A stretch of 5,499 nt of DNA, taken from positions 1 to 5,499 of the forward strand of contig JBAZYB010000263.1 in NCBI GenBank assembly GCA_041659545.1, in the 5' to 3' direction. A program made the translations under genes and the position numbers. Of the stretch, positions 1 to 4,138 are shown in pieces. Below the pieces are notes generated by a model, which was given only the letters and a program-made list of their open reading frames with translations, was not told the DNA's origin and did not search any database. The stretch comes from Hyphomicrobium_A sp041659545 (GTDB lineage: Bacteria > Pseudomonadota > Alphaproteobacteria > Rhizobiales > Hyphomicrobiaceae). Every line of letters begins with the position of its first letter. The first letter of the stretch is position 1.

Positions 1-1
1 C

Positions 2-688
2 CTTGGACATGCGGCCGCGCCAGTCAGACGCAGCTTCCCGGTTGTCTACCTGAAGCTGCTTGCCTCACCGGTTCGCCAGACGGCGGCTCTCGCCGAGGAT
101 CGGACTTATCGAAATTATCTGTCGTTCGCGCTGACGGGCATCGCGCTTTATTGCTTTATGTTCGTCCCTGTGGTCATGCGCATGGTCGTGCCTACTGGTG
201 GCGTGCCAGTCAGCGAGAGCATGACTGCGCTGATGAAGGTGCTCTCGCAGGTTGGCATCTATGTCGGGATTGCGATCACGTTCCTGCTCGGATACGGGCT
301 ATTTCGCCTGTTTGCCAAGGAACGGCGCACGTTGGGCGCCTACTTCAAGCTTTACGCGATAGCCATTGGTTTCGTGGCGCCGATCTATGGGGCGTATGAG
401 TTCTTCGTTCGGGTGGTGCTCGGCGGCGTCGGTATGTCATCTCTGGGCACGCTTACGGAAGCCGACATGTTGCGTCCGACGATGCTGGCTTCGTCTGCAC
501 TGGCGCTGGTGCTGTGGGTTTATTTCGTGGCGATCCATCGCCGCTTTTGGGCGATGCCGATCTGGAAGGCGACGATCCTTTATTTGATCGCCTCGATCGC
601 ATCCACGGATCTGGGCTACTGGCTGATGTGGTGGGTGGGATTTTATTCGGCACGCGTGCTGATCGCGGCCGGCATCGTCACGGTGTAG
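2..688 (+). CDS. Polytopic inner-membrane protein, Yip1-like architecture (5' end outside window)
   Basis: Function unknown. The frame is open from base 2 and contains no ATG, GTG or TTG before the ATG at 158, so the true start lies left of the window; 228 residues are visible. The ATG at 158 is a poor start because it falls inside the first hydrophobic segment (about residues 40-60). Further hydrophobic stretches lie near residues 80-103, 113-138, 160-178 and 190-222, giving about five membrane spans after a soluble N-terminal part. That part contains the string YLKLLASPVRQTAALAEDR, the kind of amphipathic lead-in seen in bacterial Yip1-domain membrane proteins. The C-terminal span is rich in Trp and Tyr. 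The family assignment is my inference from layout and is weak; that this is a real multi-pass membrane protein is much surer. Its stop overlaps the stop of the convergent Aat-like gene, leaving no room for a separate terminator. Confidence 0.75.
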   Translation, partial: LGHAAAPVRRSFPVVYLKLLASPVRQTAALAEDRTYRNYLSFALTGIALYCFMFVPVVMRMVVPTGGVPVSESMTALMKVLSQVGIYVGIAITFLLGYGLFRLFAKERRTLGAYFKLYAIAIGFVAPIYGAYEFFVRVVLGGVGMSSLGTLTEADMLRPTMLASSALALVLWVYFVAIHRRFWAMPIWKATILYLIASIASTDLGYWLMWWVGFYSARVLIAAGIVTV

Positions 689-1583
689 AGGCGGCGATGA
701 CGGCGGGTGAATCCTCGATCTTCCAGCTTCCCTTGCGCACGTCGCGATGGGCGTTCGCGGCGAGTACACCTTCGAACTCGGCGCGCGGCATTGGGCGGAA
801 GCCCATGGCCTCCAGAGTGGACGTGTAATCCTTGCCGTCATTGAGGACAAACCCCCACTTGGCGAGGTGGTGGTTCAAGCAGGCAAAGCCGATCTTGGAG
901 GTGTTGCTCTCGCGGCTGAACTGCGATTCCGTGTAGAAGACACGTCCGATTGCGAGGCCGTAGCCGCCGCCGACAAGTTGCCCATCGGCACCCCACACCT
1001 CGAACGAGTGGGCATAGCCGAGGTCGTGCAACGCGGCATAGAGGTGCATGATCCGCGGCGTGATCCAGGTGAGCTGCAGGCGGCCCTTGCGCGGCTCGGC
1101 GCAGGCTTTGATCACCTCGTCGAAGGCTGTGTCGAAGGTGACGCGGTACTTGTCCTTGCGCATCAGTCGCCGTGCGTCCTTGGAGATGCGGAACTCAGCG
1201 GGCGAAACGACCATGCGCTGGCTGCGCGTCCACCACTTCAACGGCCCTATGTGGCACCACGGGAAGTAGCCGGCGCGTGCTGCGGCAAGGATGCGCTCGG
1301 GCGTGACGTCGCGGCAGACGCCGGCAAAGCTGTCGGGGCGTTCGTGTGTCGTGGAGGCGCTGGGCCGGCGTGTACCGCCGCGGAGCAAGTCCGCCGCGGC
1401 GTAGCGGATCAAGAAAGGCAACTCCGCGATGCGCTTGGGATGGCAGGCGTAGGCAAGTCCGAAGAACCATCGCGTAAGGGTCTGCTGGGGTGTCTCGCGG
1501 AACAGGCGACGGCGACGCGCGAGAGCATTTTCCTCGTGCTCCTCGGCGATGATCTCCAGGAATGCTCCAGCGACGTTGGCCAA
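678..1583 (-). CDS. Divergent leucyl/phenylalanyl-tRNA-protein transferase (Aat) family protein
   Basis: Canonical Aat moves Leu or Phe from aminoacyl-tRNA to proteins with N-terminal Arg or Lys, creating N-degrons for ClpS/ClpAP. This 301-residue protein carries the Aat domain from about residue 93 to 274: VTPERILAAARAGYFPW, WW at 117-118, TWITPRI near 172-178, LGYAHSFEVW (188-197), VGGGYGLAIG, TESQFSR (218-224) and a final MPRAEF. Aligned from memory with E. coli Aat, the segment LNDGKDY matches LIDCQVL without gaps: the Asp is kept (D249), but the proposed catalytic Gln is Lys (K251). GESMFS is altered to TESQFS, and the usual GGDL lead-in is missing. About 90 residues precede the domain, helical-looking and basic, where E. 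coli has about 35. I chose the TTG at 1583 because GGAGGA lies six bases upstream; another TTG at 1670 would add 29 residues but has no comparable site. It lies 135 bp downstream of the sigma gene on the same strand, with no convincing terminator or promoter between. It may be a paralogue with altered substrate or activity. Confidence 0.82.
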   Translation of the reverse strand: MANVAGAFLEIIAEEHEENALARRRRLFRETPQQTLTRWFFGLAYACHPKRIAELPFLIRYAAADLLRGGTRRPSASTTHERPDSFAGVCRDVTPERILAAARAGYFPWCHIGPLKWWTRSQRMVVSPAEFRISKDARRLMRKDKYRVTFDTAFDEVIKACAEPRKGRLQLTWITPRIMHLYAALHDLGYAHSFEVWGADGQLVGGGYGLAIGRVFYTESQFSRESNTSKIGFACLNHHLAKWGFVLNDGKDYTSTLEAMGFRPMPRAEFEGVLAANAHRDVRKGSWKIEDSPAVIAASTP

Positions 1584-1589
1584 GACGTG

Positions 1590-1595
1590 TCCTCC
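1590..1595 (-). promoter_or_regulatory. Shine-Dalgarno site that sets the Aat-like start
   Basis: The minus strand reads GGAGGA, then CACGTC, then TTG at 1583-1581. This is a near-perfect anti-16S complement at ideal spacing. It favours the shorter 301-residue product over the 330-residue reading from the TTG at 1670. Confidence 0.7.
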
Positions 1596-1718
1596 GATGC
1601 GTGCGGCACGCCCTTCGTGTGACGATTGCGGGCGCGCTCTTTGCTTTGCGACTAGTTGGAGACCTAACAAATCGCGTGCCAGCCCCGGCGGAGCCGAACC
1701 GCTAGGGTTAACCAGAGA

Positions 1719-2990
1719 CTAACGGCCATCGGGGGCGCATTCGGCGGCACGCTTGAGTAGCAAGCTGCGCTCGCGGGCATTCTGTGTCATCGCCGCTGCC
1801 CGTTCGAATTCGGCACGCGCTTCGTCCGTTCGTCCAAGTTTGGCAAGCAGGTCGCCGCGAACGCTGGGCAGCAGATGGTAGTCCTTGAGCAGCGGTTCGT
1901 CGCGCAATGCATCGACGATGCGCAGTCCGGCATCCGGCCCCATGTGCATGGCAAGTGCGACGGCGCGGTTCAGCTCGACGATAGGCGAAGGCATGATCTG
2001 CGCCAGCTCGCCATAGTAGCCGACGATGCTGGCCCAATCGGTTGCGCCGGCGGTGCGCGCGCGGGCATGACAGGCGGCGATGGAGGCTTGCAGTGCGTAG
2101 GGGCCGAGGTCGGGCACCAGAGCTCGTGCGCGATCGAGTGCTGCAAGCCCACGGCGGATGAGAAGTTGATCCCAACGCGCGCGGTTCTGCTCGAGGAGGA
2201 GGATGGGTTCGCCGTCCGGCCCTCGGCGCGCAGCCAGTCGCGAGGCCTGCAGTTCCATCAGTGCGACCAGCCCGTGCACCTCGGCTTCCAGAGGGGCCAA
2301 CTCGGCGAGGATACGTCCCAGACGGAGGGCTTCCTCGCACAGCTGTGGCCGCATCCAGTCATCGCCGGCGGTCGCCGCGTATCCCTCATTGAAAACGAGG
2401 TAGACCACGGACAGAACCGAGGCGAGGCGCTGGTTGAGTTCGGGGCCTCGCGGTGCCTCGAAGGGCGCGCGCTTTTCGGCCAGCGTTCGCTTGGCGCGTA
2501 CGATGCGCTGCGCGACGGTCGGCTCGGGCACGAGGTAGGCGCGCGCGACTTCCTCGGTCGTCAGGCCGCCAATCAGACGGAGCGTGAGAGCGACCTGCGC
2601 GTCTTTGCCGAGAGCTGGATGGCAGGCGATGAACATGAGCCGCAAGAGATCGTCGCCGATGTCGTCGTCGAGCACCTGATCCAGCTCTAGTTGCTGAGCT
2701 TCTCCGTCGATGGCTTGGTCGTTCTCGATCTGCGCGTGCTTGCGGTCGATGAGCTTGAGGCGGCGGAAGCGGTCGATGGCGCGGTGCTTGGCGGCGGCCA
2801 TGAGCCAGGCGCCCGGCTTGTCAGGGAGGCCAGACCTAGGCCATTGCTCAAGTGCCGCGACGAGCGCGTCCTGTGCCAGCTCCTCGGCAATGCCGACGTC
2901 GCGCACCATACGCACGAGGCCGGCGATGAGCTTTGCCTGCTCAATGCGGAAAATGGCCTCGATGGCGCGATGAGGATCGGTAGCCGTCAT
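1719..2990 (-). CDS. ECF42-family RNA polymerase sigma factor with C-terminal TPR-like extension
   Basis: An extracytoplasmic-function sigma factor of 423 residues, about twice the length of a minimal ECF, as is normal for group ECF42. Region 2 covers about residues 10-80 (AEELAQDALVAALEQWP at 35-51; PGAWLMAAAKHRAIDRFRR at 59-77). The family string LLRLMFIACHPALGKDAQVA spans about 115-133, and the region 4 helix-turn-helix about 134-171 (LTTEEVARAYLVPEPTVAQR). The extension starts near 185 with YLVFNEGYAA (197-206) and includes MPSPIVELNRAVALAMHMGP (333-352). It ends in TPR-like helices at about 372-416. In ECF42 factors this extension, rather than an anti-sigma factor, is thought to control activity; no anti-sigma gene is visible here. 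The ATG at 2990 is preceded by an in-frame stop near 3002 and only a weak ribosome site. It follows the DGPF-B gene by 39 bp with no promoter between, so it is probably co-transcribed. All expected blocks are intact. The inducing signal is unknown. Confidence 0.95.
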   Translation of the reverse strand: MTATDPHRAIEAIFRIEQAKLIAGLVRMVRDVGIAEELAQDALVAALEQWPRSGLPDKPGAWLMAAAKHRAIDRFRRLKLIDRKHAQIENDQAIDGEAQQLELDQVLDDDIGDDLLRLMFIACHPALGKDAQVALTLRLIGGLTTEEVARAYLVPEPTVAQRIVRAKRTLAEKRAPFEAPRGPELNQRLASVLSVVYLVFNEGYAATAGDDWMRPQLCEEALRLGRILAELAPLEAEVHGLVALMELQASRLAARRGPDGEPILLLEQNRARWDQLLIRRGLAALDRARALVPDLGPYALQASIAACHARARTAGATDWASIVGYYGELAQIMPSPIVELNRAVALAMHMGPDAGLRIVDALRDEPLLKDYHLLPSVRGDLLAKLGRTDEARAEFERAAAMTQNARERSLLLKRAAECAPDGR

Positions 2991-3029
2991 GACTACCGAT
3001 CACAGCATCATCGCCTGGGAGCTGCAAGG

Positions 3030-3410
3030 TCACTGGTCGGGACAGCCTGGACCCTCAAACATCTGCCGTACCTCGGTCTCGCCTTCCCACTCCGGCCAGT
3101 GCTTCCGATGGAGTTCCATGAAACGCATGGTCAATTCCATGGCATCTTCTTTGGTCTGCACGTCGAACACGGCATAGCCACCGATGACTTCCTTGGCTTC
3201 GGCGAACGGGCCGTCGGTGACGCTGAGCTTGCCGTTGGCAAGTCGCACGCGGTAGCCGCCCATGGACGAGGGCAAGAGGCCGCCCATGTCGACCATGACG
3301 CCTGCTTTGGTCATCTCTTGGCCGAACTGGTCCATCGCTTCCATCAGGGCTTGCGGCGGCGGACCCAGGCGATGGTCCTCCGTTGATTTCACCATCGACA
3401 TAAATCGCAT
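3030..3410 (-). CDS. DGPF-motif YCII-related domain protein B
   Basis: A 126-residue cytoplasmic protein of the YCII-related superfamily (small alpha/beta fold, usually dimeric), in the DGPF subgroup typically encoded beside ECF42 sigma genes. It opens with MRFMSMVKST, has GGLLPSS near 43-49 and the namesake DGPF at 66-69, followed by AEAKEVIGGYAVFDV. It ends with a segment of the form HRKHWPEWEGETEVRQMFE (101-119), which sets it apart from the upstream DGPF protein. The ATG at 3410 has GGGAG seven bases upstream. The gene has its own ECF42-type promoter and is followed after 39 bp by the sigma gene, so the two probably form one transcript. The biochemical role of DGPF proteins is not established; they are often called PhnB-like or YciI-like by homology, which I would not rely on. 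Confidence 0.93.
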   Translation of the reverse strand: MRFMSMVKSTEDHRLGPPPQALMEAMDQFGQEMTKAGVMVDMGGLLPSSMGGYRVRLANGKLSVTDGPFAEAKEVIGGYAVFDVQTKEDAMELTMRFMELHRKHWPEWEGETEVRQMFEGPGCPDQ

Positions 3411-3417
3411 ACTTAGT

Positions 3418-3443
3418 CTCCCATCTGCTCAGGTTGGGAGCAG
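3418..3443 (-). promoter_or_regulatory. Leader of DGPF-B mRNA: Shine-Dalgarno with two competing hairpins
   Basis: On the minus strand, CTGCTC (3443-3438) can pair with GAGCAG (3430-3425) across a 7-base loop, leaving the Shine-Dalgarno GGGAG (3422-3418) free. Alternatively CTCCCA (3440-3435) can pair with TGGGAG (3423-3418), covering the ribosome site. The two 6-bp stems share bases 3440-3438, so they exclude each other. The pairings are seen directly; any regulatory effect is inference, and stems this short can arise by chance. Confidence 0.35.
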
Positions 3444-3475
3444 GACCATTCATCGGGGGCCCGGCTCTATTCAAC

Positions 3476-3502
3476 GTCGAACGGCGAATCGCGAGATCGA
3501 CA
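3476..3502 (-). promoter_or_regulatory. ECF42-type promoter P2 (DGPF-B and sigma)
   Basis: The minus strand has -35 TGTCGA (3502-3497), a 17-base spacer, and -10 CGAC (3479-3476). This matches the known ECF42 pattern of TGTCGA with a CGA/TC-type -10. It begins 19 bases after the DGPF-A stop codon. The expected transcription start is near 3469, giving a leader of about 60 bases. It agrees with P1 in both boxes, in spacer length and in 9 of 17 spacer bases, including GCCG just before the -10. It would drive DGPF-B and, by readthrough, the sigma gene. Confidence 0.75.
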
Positions 3503-3521
3503 CGCCGCCCGGGGGCTTTCT

Positions 3522-3932
3522 TCAGGACTTCATCTGCTGCTCGAGACGGCGATGGTGATCGATGGCTTCACTGTCGCCGAAGTCCTCCAACTCGAAAAGC
3601 TGGCGGATCTCGATCTCGCCGCCCTCGTTGTGAGGGTTAGGGCAGCGCTTGATCCACTCGACCGCCTCGGCGAGGGATTTGGTCTGCAGGATCCAGTAAC
3701 CTGCCACCAACTCCTTGGTTTCCGTGAATGGGCCGTCGACCACCGTGCGCTTGTCGCCGGAGAAGCGCACGCGGGCGCCCTTGGAACTGGGCTGCAGCCC
3801 GTTGCCGTCGAGCATGATGCCAGCCTTCACCATCTCCTCGTTGAACTGGGCCATGGCGGAGAGCCGTTCCTCCGAGGGCATGACGCCGGCTTCGGAATCT
3901 TTCGTCGCCTTGACCATCACAATGAATCGCAT
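3522..3932 (-). CDS. DGPF-motif YCII-related domain protein A
   Basis: A 136-residue cytoplasmic protein of the same superfamily as its downstream neighbour. It opens with MRFIVMVKAT, has GNGLQPSS near 43-50, DGPF at 66-69 followed by TETKELVAGYWILQTKS, then EWIKRCPNPHNEGGEIEIRQ (92-111). It ends in an acidic-to-basic tail of about 22 residues (FELEDFGDS...RRLEQQMKS). The EWIKRCP and EDFGDSEA blocks mark a different DGPF subtype from protein B, so the pair looks like an old divergence rather than a recent tandem copy. I chose the ATG at 3932 because AAGGGAG lies six bases upstream and the N-terminus matches protein B. A longer reading from a GTG at 4019 would begin within the promoter itself. 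It is the first gene of the leftward module, with its own promoter 60-86 bp upstream. Confidence 0.95.
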   Translation of the reverse strand: MRFIVMVKATKDSEAGVMPSEERLSAMAQFNEEMVKAGIMLDGNGLQPSSKGARVRFSGDKRTVVDGPFTETKELVAGYWILQTKSLAEAVEWIKRCPNPHNEGGEIEIRQLFELEDFGDSEAIDHHRRLEQQMKS

Positions 3933-3938
3933 CGTCTT

Positions 3939-3945
3939 CTCCCTT
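3939..3945 (-). promoter_or_regulatory. Shine-Dalgarno site of DGPF-A
   Basis: The minus strand reads AAGGGAG, six bases, then ATG at 3932. It decides the start against the longer in-frame GTG at 4019. Confidence 0.75.
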
Positions 3946-3960
3946 ATCGCGGCGTTTTTC

Positions 3961-3982
3961 GAGCCGGGGGACTCCCTGGCTC
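3961..3982 (-). promoter_or_regulatory. Predicted 5'-terminal hairpin of DGPF-A mRNA
   Basis: On the minus strand GAGCC (3982-3978) pairs with GGCTC (3965-3961), and inside it GGG pairs with CCC around an AGTC loop, with a single A/C mismatch between the two parts. The predicted start from P1 is about 3985, so the stem would sit within the first few bases of the transcript. No T-run follows, so it is not an intrinsic terminator. A role in protecting the mRNA 5' end is inference. Confidence 0.4.
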
Positions 3983-3990
3983 TGTCATTA

Positions 3991-4018
3991 TGTCGAGCGG
4001 CTTTGGGTGAAATCGACA
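3991..4018 (-). promoter_or_regulatory. ECF42-type promoter P1 (DGPF-A), inverted-repeat form
   Basis: The minus strand has -35 TGTCGA (4018-4013), a 17-base spacer, and -10 CGAC followed by A (3995-3991). The start is predicted near 3985. A run of seven A lies on the minus strand at 4037-4031, about 12 bases above the -35, where an UP element would sit. TGTCGA at one end and TCGACA at the other form a perfect 6-bp inverted repeat. The plus strand therefore also reads TGTCGA (3991-3996), 17 bases, CGAC (4014-4017), pointing at guaA. Confidence 0.75.
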
Positions 4019-4079
4019 CCAGCCGACGGCTTTTTTTCGGGCAGGTCGAATTGCCTAGAAATCGCGGCGTCGGCGCGGC

Positions 4080-4108
4080 TTGACGGTCATTCGGGTGGGT
4101 GATCTATG
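4080..4108 (+). promoter_or_regulatory. Candidate housekeeping promoter for guaA
   Basis: TTGACG (4080-4085) matches five of six bases of the sigma-70-type -35. After 17 bases TCTATG (4103-4108) matches three of six at the -10. Transcription would begin near 4115, leaving a leader of about 25 bases before the GTG. The good -35 and ideal spacing support it; the weak -10 keeps it tentative. Confidence 0.4.
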
Positions 4109-4138
4109 GGCCCCTAGGGCCGTAACAGCGGGGCTTTT

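Noticed and set aside
747..1622. Long rightward open frame of 291 codons
   Set aside because: It is antisense to the Aat-like gene, whose conserved domain is plain. The product has no recognisable motif; long antisense frames are normal in GC-rich coding DNA.
1584..1718. Possible terminator between the sigma gene and the Aat-like gene
   Set aside because: Short GC stems such as GCGG/CCGC can be drawn on the minus strand near 1680-1700, but none is followed by a T-run; I also found no convincing promoter for the Aat-like gene here.
1708..2690. Open frames of 210 codons (leftward, 1708-2340) and 271 codons (rightward, 1875-2690)
   Set aside because: Both are other-frame readings of the sigma factor gene, with low-complexity Arg/Ser/Pro-rich or unremarkable products and no supporting start signal.
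1130..3401. Other TGTCGA hexamers inside coding regions (for example near 1130 on the plus strand and 3401-3396 on the minus strand)
   Set aside because: None has CGAC at the 17-base spacing and all lie within genes, so they are treated as chance matches.
3933..4019. N-terminal extension of DGPF-A from a GTG at 4019
   Set aside because: The extension would start within the P1 -35 box, has no ribosome site, and is not homologous to the start of DGPF-B; the ATG at 3932 has a strong Shine-Dalgarno.
4021..4037. Terminator-like element on the plus strand: AGCC, GAC, GGCT, then seven T
   Set aside because: The stem is only four base pairs with a three-base loop, and no rightward gene lies upstream to need it. 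The T-run is better read as the A-tract above P1 on the other strand.
2691..4083. Rightward open frames across the sigma N-terminus and the DGPF genes (2691-3386, 3552-4010, 3715-4083)
   Set aside because: They are antisense to genes with clear family motifs and strong ribosome sites.
4109..4121. Inverted repeat GGCCC-CTA-GGGCC upstream of guaA
   Set aside because: It overlaps the expected transcription start and has no T-run; a short GC palindrome in GC-rich DNA with no known guaA regulator matching it is too weak to call an operator.
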